A stretch of DNA of 64,000 bases from JACVRW01 sp963764665 (lineage in GTDB: Bacteria; Actinomycetota; Thermoleophilia; Solirubrobacterales; Thermoleophilaceae): positions 65,125 to 129,124 of the forward strand of contig CAVXTL010000012.1 in the NCBI GenBank assembly GCA_963764665.1. The letters run 5' to 3'. A model generated the notes under the pieces. The model saw only the letters and a list, made by a program, of their open reading frames with translations, had not been told where the DNA came from and made no database searches. Within the stretch, counting starts at the first letter, position 1, and every line of letters begins with the position of its first letter. Position numbers and translations under genes: made by a program. Shown here in pieces: positions 57,248 to 64,000 of the stretch.

Positions 57248-59053
57248 CTACTTGCCCCGCACGCGGTGCAGGCGCGCCAGCTTCAGCGCGAGCTCGAGTG
57301 ACAGGAGGTCCTCCTCGGCGAGATCCAATCCCGTGACCCGCTCGACACGCTCGAGTCGCTGGCGAACGGTGTTGGGATGGATGAATAGATCGCGTGCACT
57401 CGTGGCCACGCTGCAGCGAGCACCGAGATAGCGCTCGAGCGTCTCCACAAGCTGCGCGTTGCGGCGCGCGTCGTACTCGATCAGCTCGTTCACGGCCTGC
57501 CCGTAGCGGTCGTGCGGCGTCTCGTCGAGCTCCAGGTGCACGAGGTAGCGGTACGCACCGAGCTGCTCGTACGAGACCGCTCCACCGTCGGCCGCCAGCG
57601 ATCGCGCGATGCTCGCCGCGTCGGCCGCCTCGCGCAGCCGGCGGCGCGCGCTCCCCGCTCCGCGGTCCAGGGCGCTCACGCCGACGTTCAGTCCCTCGTC
57701 CCGCGCGATCTCGTCCACCACGCCCCAGAGCTCGTCGTCCGACCTGTCGGTAGGGAGCGGCACGAGCGCGCGCAACTCGTCGTGACGGGCGTCGAAGAAC
57801 GCCCGCGGGTAGCGACGCTCGACGCGCGCCTTGAAGCGTCCAGCGAGTTCCGGCCACGGTGACCCGTCGGGCTGGCCGGGCGCTCGCTCCGCGTGGAGGA
57901 ACACGTGAGGCCGACTGAGATCGCAGCGGGCATCGCCCGCTTTTGCCTCGGCCGTGCCGACCGAGCCGGCGGCAAGTGCCTCGAACATGTCCTTGACGAT
58001 GTTCTCGGCCGTGAGGCGCTCGATCAGGGCGGCCTTCTTCAGGCCGACCGCCGTCTGGTTGGCGACTGCCCGGAGGAGCTCCGCATCGTCCTCGCCGAAC
58101 CGGCGGCCACGGACCACGCAGGCGAGGATGCCGAGCTGCTCGTCGCCGGCCACGAGCGGGGCTACCAGCAGACCGTCGTCGTCCACCTCGGCCGCGGCCA
58201 CGCCGGCTCCCCGGGTCGAGCCCCGCTTCTCGCGCCTCATCAGGTCGAGCATGAGGGCCGCGCGCCCCGGGCGCGGCGTAGCCTCCGGGGCGTCGGGAGG
58301 ATCCGACCCCGCCAGCACCAGTTCATCCGCGTCGGCATCGAGCCGCCAGATCTGGCAGGCGTCCGCGCCGAGCAGCTGGCGGGCGCCGCGCGTGACGGCG
58401 TCGTAGAGGTCCTCCCTGAGCGTCACGCCCGCGAGCGAATGGCTGAGCTGTGTGAGCGTGGTGAGCGCGTCCACCCGCCGGCGCGTCTCCTCGAAGAGCT
58501 GAGCGTTCTCGATCGCGCCGCCCACGAGCGACGCCGTGTGCACCAAAAACTTCAGGACGTCCTCGTCGAACTCACGGGGCGCCTCCGTGTGTAGGACGAC
58601 CACTCCGATCACATCGCCGGCCCGAGAGAGGATCGGCACTGCGACCATGGACTGGAAGCGCTCCTCCTCGAGCTCTGGCACGTACTTCATGCGCGGATCC
58701 GCGAGCGCACGCTCGCGAATGAACTCCGCGGTCTTCGTGCGCACCACCCAGCCGGTCAGTCCCTCGTGGCGGCCCCACCGCAGCGCGCCCACGAGGTGCG
58801 AGTAGCGCGGCGAAGCGGCACGGAGGACCAGCTGGTCGTCCTCCAGGAAGTAGATGAAGGCGGCGTTGCACTCCGTGGCGTCGGTGGCGATGTCCACGAT
58901 CCCGCCGAGCACGCGCTCGAGCGCCAGCGAGGAGGACACGGTCTTGATGACCGCGTAGAGCGTCTCGTTCTCGCGCCGCACACGGCTGAGCGCGTCACCG
59001 CCCTCGGTGACCGGTGAGACCGTCACACGAGCCCTCCTTTCCGTGGCGGCCAT
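57248..59053 (-). CDS. GAF-GAF-PucR-type transcriptional regulator
   Basis: This 601-residue regulator has two GAF domains (about 25-195, with LERVLGGIVDIATDATECNAAFIYFLEDDQL; and about 205-350, with AVTRGARQLLGADACQIWRLDA). A linker follows, and then a C-terminal PucR/CdaR module with a helix-turn-helix (DLFIHPNTVRQRLERVERVTGLDLAEEDLLSLELALKLARL). PucR-type proteins activate genes for nitrogen-source use. Its start side carries an operator like that of the gmaS/mgsA region, 28 bases from its ATG and 138 bases from amt. It is therefore the best candidate for methylamine- or nitrogen-responsive control of this locus. Confidence 0.85.
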   Translation of the reverse strand: MAATERRARVTVSPVTEGGDALSRVRRENETLYAVIKTVSSSLALERVLGGIVDIATDATECNAAFIYFLEDDQLVLRAASPRYSHLVGALRWGRHEGLTGWVVRTKTAEFIRERALADPRMKYVPELEEERFQSMVAVPILSRAGDVIGVVVLHTEAPREFDEDVLKFLVHTASLVGGAIENAQLFEETRRRVDALTTLTQLSHSLAGVTLREDLYDAVTRGARQLLGADACQIWRLDADADELVLAGSDPPDAPEATPRPGRAALMLDLMRREKRGSTRGAGVAAAEVDDDGLLVAPLVAGDEQLGILACVVRGRRFGEDDAELLRAVANQTAVGLKKAALIERLTAENIVKDMFEALAAGSVGTAEAKAGDARCDLSRPHVFLHAERAPGQPDGSPWPELAGRFKARVERRYPRAFFDARHDELRALVPLPTDRSDDELWGVVDEIARDEGLNVGVSALDRGAGSARRRLREAADAASIARSLAADGGAVSYEQLGAYRYLVHLELDETPHDRYGQAVNELIEYDARRNAQLVETLERYLGARCSVATSARDLFIHPNTVRQRLERVERVTGLDLAEEDLLSLELALKLARLHRVRGK

Positions 59054-59080
59054 GCTAGTGAGGGCCGCACGGACACCCTA

Positions 59081-59095
59081 TGTACGAATCGCACA
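59081..59095. promoter_or_regulatory. Candidate PucR-regulator operator, pucR/amt intergenic
   Basis: TGTACGAATCGCACA followed by TTCGTCC matches the gmaS/mgsA element (TGTGCGGTTCGCACA, TTGTCC) in 12 of 15 core positions, with an almost identical downstream tail. Both lie between divergent genes of the methylamine locus. Confidence 0.6.
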
Positions 59096-59232
59096 TTCGT
59101 CCAGGTCTAGGCCTGTGCAAACCTCCATTGCACCCATCTGTCCAAGGGGGTTAGGTTCGCTTTCGCGTGGCCTGCCACAACGGCGTTCCGATGACTCGCA
59201 CGGCGCTCGCGCCTGCGGGCGGGAGGGGATGA

Positions 59233-60666
59233 ATGTTCCAGACGTTCCTTGCTCAGGTGCAGAGTCTCGAGGAAGCCGCCCCGGTCGAGGCGCAGACGCT
59301 GGACAGCGCGATCCTCGCGGAGCAGTTCTACTTCTGGACCGTCGTTCTCATGTGGCTCATCCACGTGGGCTTCATGACCTACGAGGCAGGAGTCGTGCGG
59401 CGCAAGAACGTCCTTGCGACCGCGATGAAGAACATCCTCACGATCGCCGCGGTCACGCCGACCTTCTACTACTTCGGCTGGTGGATCTACAACTGCAATC
59501 AGCCCGGCCTCCCGATCGGTCCCAACTCGACCGACTTCACCGCGGCTGCATGCCAGGGCGGGATCCCGTGGAGCGATGCGTTCGCCAACAACCTGACGAA
59601 CAACATCAATCTGATCTTCTTCCTCGCGTTCCTGCTTTTCTCGTGGACCACGGCCTCGATCATGTCGGGAGCGCTGCTCGAGCGAGTGCGCCTCTCGGCT
59701 TACCTGATCCTGGCGGCCATCCTCGGCTCTGCCGTCTGGATCCTCGACGCGGCCTGGGGCTGGAGCGCGGGCGGCTGGCTCACGCTTCGGTTCGGCTTCC
59801 ATGACTCGATCGCCTCGTTGGTCGTCCATGGGATCGCGGGAGCCTTCACGCTGGGAGTCCTGTTCCAGCTCGGGCCTCGAATAGGGAAGTACACGCAGGG
59901 CCTGGCCCGCCAGTTCAGACCCCACAACCTGCACATGACGATCATGGGGTTGATGTTGATCTTCACGGGGTTCTACGCGTTCTACGCGGCCTGTCTCGTG
60001 ATCGCGTCGACCTCCTTCCCAGGCTGGGCGAACATCTATCTGAGTCCCACCACGCTCGGCTCGATCACGATGACCATCACGTTCGGGTTCGCGGGTGGCT
60101 TCACCGGGGGCTACTTCGCGAGCAAGGGAGACCCGTTCTGGACGATCTCCGGCGGCCTCGCGGGAGTCATCGGGGTGTCGGCGGGAGCAGACGTCTACGC
60201 GCCCGTCCTCGCCTACCTGCTCGCAATCGTCACCGCCGCTATGGCGTACTACGCCGGACAGTGGATCGAGCACAAGGCGCGCGTGGACGACGTGGTCGGC
60301 GCCGTGGCGGTGCACGGCGTGGCAGGGTTCCTGGGCGTCCTCTGGGTCGGTGTGTTCGCGGCCGGCTACCCCACGGGCCTCAACAACGTCGACTCGAGCA
60401 TCGGCGGACAGCTCATGGGCATGGCTACGTTCCTGCCGCTCGGCTTCCTCACCGGCTATCTCGCCTCCTGGGTGTTGAGGAAGATGAACCTCCTGCGAGT
60501 CCCGCCGGAGGTGGAGCTCGCCGGCCTCGACACGATCGAGTACTCACCTGACATCTACCTCCCCGAAAACGCCGCGCGAGGCGAGCAGATCGTCGAGCCG
60601 GACGGGACCCTGGTGGAGGCCGAACGGCTGTTCGCGGGTGAGATCCCCGGATCGGCGAGGAGGTAA
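59233..60666 (+). CDS. amt: Ammonium/methylammonium channel (Amt family)
   Basis: This 477-residue protein has eleven helices of the Amt/MEP/Rh family. Landmarks are TYEAGVVRRKNVLATAMKNI, ASIMSGALLERVRLSAYLIL, WGWSAGGWL, SLVVHGIAGAFTLGVLFQLGPR (first pore His), and GAVAVHGVAGFLGVLWVG (second pore His). An extended C-terminal cytoplasmic tail follows. Ribosome site GGAGGGG lies 4 bases before the ATG at 59233. It would bring ammonium or methylammonium into the cell; next to gmaS and the mgs/mgd genes methylammonium is the likelier physiological substrate. The two small genes following it appear co-transcribed. Confidence 0.9.
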   Translation: MFQTFLAQVQSLEEAAPVEAQTLDSAILAEQFYFWTVVLMWLIHVGFMTYEAGVVRRKNVLATAMKNILTIAAVTPTFYYFGWWIYNCNQPGLPIGPNSTDFTAAACQGGIPWSDAFANNLTNNINLIFFLAFLLFSWTTASIMSGALLERVRLSAYLILAAILGSAVWILDAAWGWSAGGWLTLRFGFHDSIASLVVHGIAGAFTLGVLFQLGPRIGKYTQGLARQFRPHNLHMTIMGLMLIFTGFYAFYAACLVIASTSFPGWANIYLSPTTLGSITMTITFGFAGGFTGGYFASKGDPFWTISGGLAGVIGVSAGADVYAPVLAYLLAIVTAAMAYYAGQWIEHKARVDDVVGAVAVHGVAGFLGVLWVGVFAAGYPTGLNNVDSSIGGQLMGMATFLPLGFLTGYLASWVLRKMNLLRVPPEVELAGLDTIEYSPDIYLPENAARGEQIVEPDGTLVEAERLFAGEIPGSARR

Positions 60667-60673
60667 GAGCAGA

Positions 60674-61009
60674 ATGCCAGCCATCATCAACAGCGCTCCG
60701 GAATGCGTCACCCACGTCGAGGGTGCGAAGCCGGCAGACGACTCGGCCGACTTCATCCTCCAGGCCAACTATCAGGACTGCGCGGGTTTCATGACGTTCG
60801 GCCCGGGATCCACATACGGGGACGGGGGGGCTTCGGCGGCCACCTCCTACTACGTCCTCACCTGGCTGGGGGCGGCGGTCGTACTGGCCGTTTTCGTCGC
60901 GTGGGTCGTGGTCGAGAACCGCAGGCTGATCGCATACTCCGCGCGGGGCATCCTTCACGGGCCCGGCGGCGACGAGCAGATACCTCACCCCGGCACGACC
61001 AGGCCCTAG
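60674..61009 (+). CDS. Small single-helix membrane protein following amt
   Basis: This 111-residue protein starts at ATG 60674, with the GGAGG of the amt end ten bases before it. An N-terminal hydrophilic part has two Cys (SAPECVTHVEGAKPAD and NYQDCAGFMTFGPG), followed by one hydrophobic helix (YVLTWLGAAVVLAVFVAWVVV) and a short basic tail. It starts 8 bases after the amt stop. I recognise no domain; a regulator or assembly partner of the channel is possible by context. Confidence 0.6.
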   Translation: MPAIINSAPECVTHVEGAKPADDSADFILQANYQDCAGFMTFGPGSTYGDGGASAATSYYVLTWLGAAVVLAVFVAWVVVENRRLIAYSARGILHGPGGDEQIPHPGTTRP

Positions 61010-61017
61010 GAGATCGC

Positions 61018-61185
61018 ATGATCGACAACGGACACGGCAAGCGCCAGATCGAGTTCCCGCCGGACCAGACCCACGTCAAGTCGTTCGAGCTCGCGATGGT
61101 CGCGATCTCGATCGTCTGTGCCATCGTGGTCCTCGTGATCGTGCTGTTCACGGGCATGGGGAACGAGTTCCGTCCCACCGCCTGA
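61018..61185 (+). CDS. Very small single-helix membrane protein in the amt operon
   Basis: This 55-residue protein has a strong ribosome site (AGGAG five bases before the ATG) and starts eight bases after the preceding stop. An N-terminal charged part (IDNGHGKRQIEFPPDQTHVKSFE) is followed by a hydrophobic helix (LAMVAISIVCAIVVLVIVLF) and a short end. Too short for a family call. Its operon place suggests a role with the Amt channel. Confidence 0.6.
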   Translation: MIDNGHGKRQIEFPPDQTHVKSFELAMVAISIVCAIVVLVIVLFTGMGNEFRPTA

Positions 61186-61228
61186 CGCGAGCAACCCGCT
61201 GGCCGGAGACGGTCGGCCATCAAGGCGA

Positions 61229-61618
61229 ATGGCCGTGAGCGCGCTTGCGTCGAGCGCACGGTCTCGGGCCCGGCTGATCGGCGGGCCGAGCTGGCTTCGC
61301 GCGGGTGTGCTGCTGGGCGTGCTCGTCCTCGCATTCGTGGTCTCGCGCGGCTGCCAGCAGTCCCAGATACGCGTCACGAAGGACCAGGCCATCGCGACGG
61401 CCGAGCGCGAGGTGAACTTCGAGCCCACTCGCAAACAGGTGCGGTTCCTGCGCCAGGGCCTGAACTCGAGGCCGGTGTGGATCGTTTCGCTGTCCATCCC
61501 GCTCGACCAGCCGGACAGCTTCTCCCGCCTCGCCGTCGCTCGGGTGGACGCGAACACGGGGAAGCTGATCGACCTGAAGGTCCAGCGTCCGACCGGCGGT
61601 GCCGACCGGGCCCGCTGA
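61229..61618 (+). CDS. Membrane-anchored PepSY-like protein
   Basis: This 129-residue protein has one N-terminal hydrophobic helix (LRAGVLLGVLVLAFVVSRGC). An external domain follows with VTKDQAIATAEREVNFEPTRKQVRFLRQGLNSRPVWIVSLSIP and a final VARVDANTGKLIDLKVQR, the strand-helix-strand and NTGKI pattern of PepSY domains. Such modules may inhibit peptidases or act as sensors. It lies 43 bases after the amt operon and 25 bases before the GntR gene. The call is moderate. Confidence 0.6.
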   Translation: MAVSALASSARSRARLIGGPSWLRAGVLLGVLVLAFVVSRGCQQSQIRVTKDQAIATAEREVNFEPTRKQVRFLRQGLNSRPVWIVSLSIPLDQPDSFSRLAVARVDANTGKLIDLKVQRPTGGADRAR

Positions 61619-61643
61619 GGGCGGGCGTAGCATCACGCGCTCA

Positions 61644-62477
61644 ATGACCGAGGCGACCGACTCCGGAGTCGCACCTGCTCCCGAGGCCCGGAAGTCGCTG
61701 GTGGACGTGGCGGAGGACGCGCTCCGAACCTGGCTCGCCACCGGCCGGCACCGCTCCGGCGAGCGCCTGCCGCCCGAGCAGGAGCTCTCGCAGCGGCTCG
61801 GCATCTCACGCGGGACTCTGCGCACCGCCCTGCGCCGGCTCGAGGAGAGCGGCGAGATCGTGCGCCGGCAGGGCAGCGGCACGTTCGTGGGCCAGGCCGG
61901 CTCCTGGACGCTCGACGAGGGGCTCGAGAAGCTCGTGTCCTACACCGAGCTCGCCCGGCGCCGCGGGGTGAAGCTCGAGGTGGCCGAGCTCTCCATCGAG
62001 CAGCGCCGGCTGGGCCCCGAGCTGGGCGAGCTCTTCAGCCTCGATGCCGACACCCTCGCCACCACATTCACGCGCGTGTTGCTCATGGACGGGCAGCCCG
62101 GCGCCCGGATGCGCGACGTGGTGCACCCCGAGGTGGAGCTGCCGGCGCCCAACCGGCTGCGCCAGATGCTGGAGCGCGGGGACATGGTGCTCGACGTGCT
62201 GCTGAAGCAGGGTGTGCCGGTGGCCTACGCGCGCACGCACGTGATGGCGCGGGTGCTCACGCGCCGCGATCGCGTGGGCATCGCCCTGGGCGTGACCGAC
62301 ACGACCGCGGCGCTCGAGATCGAGCACGTGACCTGCACCGCGGAGGGAGCGCCGGTCGAGCGCTCCACCGACATCTTCCTGCCGCGGAGCCTCGATCTGC
62401 ACGTGGTGCGGTGGCTCGAGGACGTGCCCCCGGTACCGGCGATCGGGCGCGGTTCAGGCACCCGCTCGGGCTCCTGA
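61644..62477 (+). CDS. GntR/HutC-type regulator with UTRA domain
   Basis: This 277-residue regulator has an N-terminal winged helix (LRTWLATGRHRSGERLPPEQELSQRLGISRGTLRTALRRLEESGEIVRRQGSGTFV) and a C-terminal UTRA ligand domain (RRRGVKLEVAELSIEQRRLGPELGELFSLDADTLATTFTRVLLMDGQPGARMRDVV, ending ERSTDIFLPRSLDLHV). The candidate operator (GACCAATTYGT) stands in front of the next gene and in front of mgdB. It may sense an intermediate such as gamma-glutamylmethylamide or N-methylglutamate. ATG 61644 is chosen by the domain start. Confidence 0.85.
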   Translation: MTEATDSGVAPAPEARKSLVDVAEDALRTWLATGRHRSGERLPPEQELSQRLGISRGTLRTALRRLEESGEIVRRQGSGTFVGQAGSWTLDEGLEKLVSYTELARRRGVKLEVAELSIEQRRLGPELGELFSLDADTLATTFTRVLLMDGQPGARMRDVVHPEVELPAPNRLRQMLERGDMVLDVLLKQGVPVAYARTHVMARVLTRRDRVGIALGVTDTTAALEIEHVTCTAEGAPVERSTDIFLPRSLDLHVVRWLEDVPPVPAIGRGSGTRSGS

Positions 62478-62480
62478 ACC

Positions 62481-62511
62481 GATTGGACCAATTCGTGCAA
62501 TGCAGGTATAG
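62481..62511 (+). promoter_or_regulatory. Promoter with candidate GntR operator in front of the second GMAS-like gene
   Basis: GATTGGACCAATTCGTGCAAT (62481-62501) matches the element upstream of mgdB. TTGGAC (62483) and TATAGT (62506) are 17-18 bases apart, a sigma-70-like pair, so the operator overlaps the -35 box. Confidence 0.55.
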
Positions 62512-62568
62512 TCGGCCGGCGTCCGCCGGGCTGAATCTCGACTCGGGCAAACGGCATAAGGAGAGGGA

Positions 62569-64000
62569 ATGACGGCAATCGAGCCGATGGCAGACGTGAC
62601 CTTTGGCGGTGGCGTGGACACGGTCCTCCAGAGTGCGCGCACGTCGCCTCCGCCCGCGACCCTCGAAGAGGCCCGCAACCAGCCGGGACGCCGCGAGCGC
62701 ATCGAGGAGATCACGCGCCGCATCGAGTCCGAGGGCATCAAGTACGTCTTCTTCCAGCAGGTCTCCATCACAGGTCGCGTGATGGGCAAGGGCGTGGTCG
62801 CGTCGTTCTTCCCGCAGGTCGCCGAGAAGGGCTACCAGCTCGTGTACGGCGCCACCGCGAACCTCTTCACCGACCGCGCCGGCGACTACATCGGCTTCGG
62901 CCCCGAGGAGTCCGAGCTCGCCGCCATGGCGGACCTCGACACCTTCGCCCGCCTCCCCTGGGACCCGCGCGTCGCGCGCGTGTACTGCGACTGCTACGAC
63001 ACCGAGACCGGCAAGCTCTTCGACGCCGATCCGCGCCAGAACCTCAAGCGCGTCGTGGCCGAGTTCGAGGAGGAGCTGGGCCTCAGCTTCCTGATCGGCA
63101 TCGAGCCCGAGATGATGTGGCTCAAGCAGGATCCGGACGGCGGTCCGCCAGACGGCGTGACCAAGCCGTACTGCTACCACATCCACCAGTTCGAAGAGCT
63201 TCGTCCGGTGCTGCTCGACGTGGTCGACTACGGCCAGGCGCTGGGGCTCGACATGAGCTACGGCGACCACGAGGACGCGCCCGGCCAGCTGGAGCTGAAC
63301 TTCCGCTTCGACCGCCCGGTGAAGACGGCCGACAACATCACGACCTACCGCCAGATCTGTGCTGCGGTGGGCCGCAAGCACGGCCTCCTCCCCACCTTCA
63401 TGCCCAAGCCGTTCAGCGGCGTGTCGGCCAACGGGCACCACCACCACTTCACGCTCTGCGACGACAAGGGCAACAACGTCTTCCACGACCCGAGCGGGCC
63501 GGCGGAGCTGTCCGACACCGCCCGCCACTTCCTCGGCGGCATGCTCGAGCACTTCGGCGCTCTCATGTGCGTGGGCAACCCGACGGTGAACTCCTACTGC
63601 CGCATGTGGGACTTCGGCTTCTGGGCCCCCGTCTACAAGAACTGGGGCTGGCAGAACCGCACCTGCACCGTGCGCGTGGCCAGCGGAGGCCGCTTCGAGT
63701 ACCGCGGCGTGGACTCCTCCTGCAACCCGTACCTCACGGTCGCCTCGCTGCTGGTGGCCGGGCTCGACGGAATCCGCAACGAGATCGACCCCGGCGAGCC
63801 CCAGTCGAAGAACACCTACGACCTTCTCCAGGAGGAGGGACACGGGCTCGAGCGCGTGCCCGAGAGCCTCGGCGCCGCGTTGGTCGAGCTCGAGAAGGAC
63901 GAGATCGTGCGCAGCGCCATGCCGGGGCGCCTCTACGACGTGTTCCGGCATTACAAGCGGGACGAGTGGGAGCGCCACCTTGCGGCCGTGACGGACTGGG
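62569..64000 (+). CDS. Second glutamine-synthetase-fold ligase (GMAS/GlnA-like), runs off the window
   Basis: This reading frame of at least 477 codons runs past the right edge. The start ATG 62569 is preceded by AAGGAGAGGGA. GS-fold signs are FLIGIEPEMMWL, YGDHEDAPGQLELNFRF, TFMPKPFSGVSANGHHHHFTLCDDKG (a His-rich variant of the metal site), the conserved VNSYCRMWDFGFWAP, and EYRGVDSSCNPYLTVASLLVAG. The catalytic layout resembles GMAS (gmaS at 55352) more than the ammonium-specific glnA. A different amine or a second methylamine ligase is likely. The gene is under the GntR operator noted above. Confidence 0.8.
   Translation, partial: MTAIEPMADVTFGGGVDTVLQSARTSPPPATLEEARNQPGRRERIEEITRRIESEGIKYVFFQQVSITGRVMGKGVVASFFPQVAEKGYQLVYGATANLFTDRAGDYIGFGPEESELAAMADLDTFARLPWDPRVARVYCDCYDTETGKLFDADPRQNLKRVVAEFEEELGLSFLIGIEPEMMWLKQDPDGGPPDGVTKPYCYHIHQFEELRPVLLDVVDYGQALGLDMSYGDHEDAPGQLELNFRFDRPVKTADNITTYRQICAAVGRKHGLLPTFMPKPFSGVSANGHHHHFTLCDDKGNNVFHDPSGPAELSDTARHFLGGMLEHFGALMCVGNPTVNSYCRMWDFGFWAPVYKNWGWQNRTCTVRVASGGRFEYRGVDSSCNPYLTVASLLVAGLDGIRNEIDPGEPQSKNTYDLLQEEGHGLERVPESLGAALVELEKDEIVRSAMPGRLYDVFRHYKRDEWERHLAAVTDW

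Overview
The window is very GC-rich (roughly 70 %) and densely coded. It looks like a chromosome segment of a soil actinobacterium, most likely of the Thermoleophilia/Solirubrobacterales type. This placement is inferred from the actinobacterial LexA box (CGAAC-N4-GTTCG), three actinobacterial-style c-di-AMP riboswitches, GTG/TTG starts, an HxlR/PucR/TetR/GntR regulator mix and secreted proteins with DI-x-DG repeats. No 16S gene is present to prove it. No transposase, integrase, CRISPR array or rRNA was seen. There is one tRNA (Leu-GAG) and one RNase P RNA.

Layout. 1-9.6 kb: surface-polysaccharide genes. These are two O-antigen-ligase/Wzy-type polymerases (the first broken by a frameshift and cut by the window edge), a Wzz/BY-kinase-like chain-length protein, a sugar-phosphate transferase, an LPFTG-anchored small protein and two other secreted proteins (one frameshifted). 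9.6-10.3 kb: a c-di-AMP riboswitch and CAP-domain protein. 10.3-15.2 kb: MaoC-like hydratase, divergent from an operon for malyl-CoA lyase, malate thiokinase (two subunits) and a small ferredoxin, then hotdog thioesterase and SCP2-like genes. 15.4-22 kb: secreted enzymes (lysyl-oxidase-like, esterase, GH5 glycosidase, riboswitch-controlled NlpC/P60 hydrolase) and an acyl-CoA dehydrogenase. 22-31 kb: membrane protein with divergent TetR and acyl-CoA ligase, YyaL-type protein, M28 peptidase, MMPL transporter. 31-40 kb: glnA, HxlR/CMD pair, a riboswitch-controlled protein of unknown function, cytochrome c, rnpB, lexA, tRNA-Leu, esterase, repeat surface protein, lipoprotein, ArsR-SRPBCC fusion.

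40.2-64 kb is the most striking part. A single minus-strand block of twelve tightly spaced, often overlapping genes (mgsA-mgsB-mgsC-mgdB-mgdC-mgdD-mgdA-fhs-fdhB-fdh ferredoxin subunit-fdhA-fdhD) faces gmaS. Together these encode the indirect N-methylglutamate route for methylamine: gamma-glutamylmethylamide synthesis, transfer to N-methylglutamate, oxidative demethylation to the folate C1 pool, release of formate by formate-tetrahydrofolate ligase acting in reverse, and NAD-linked formate oxidation to CO2. Next come a GAF-GAF-PucR regulator, an Amt (methyl)ammonium channel with two small membrane proteins, a GntR/UTRA regulator and a second GMAS-like ligase running off the right edge.

Two candidate shared operators tie the block together. 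A TGTRCG-N3-CGCACA site lies upstream of gmaS/mgsA and of pucR/amt. A GACCAATTYGT site lies upstream of mgdB and of the second GMAS-like gene. With the malate thiokinase/malyl-CoA lyase operon at 11-14 kb, which is the acetyl-CoA/glyoxylate-forming arm of the serine cycle, the window suggests an actinobacterium that uses methylamine as a nitrogen source, an energy source and perhaps a carbon source. FolD-type enzymes, serine-cycle aminotransferase/reductase/kinase and a glyoxylate-regeneration pathway are not in the window, so growth on methylamine as sole carbon source remains inference.
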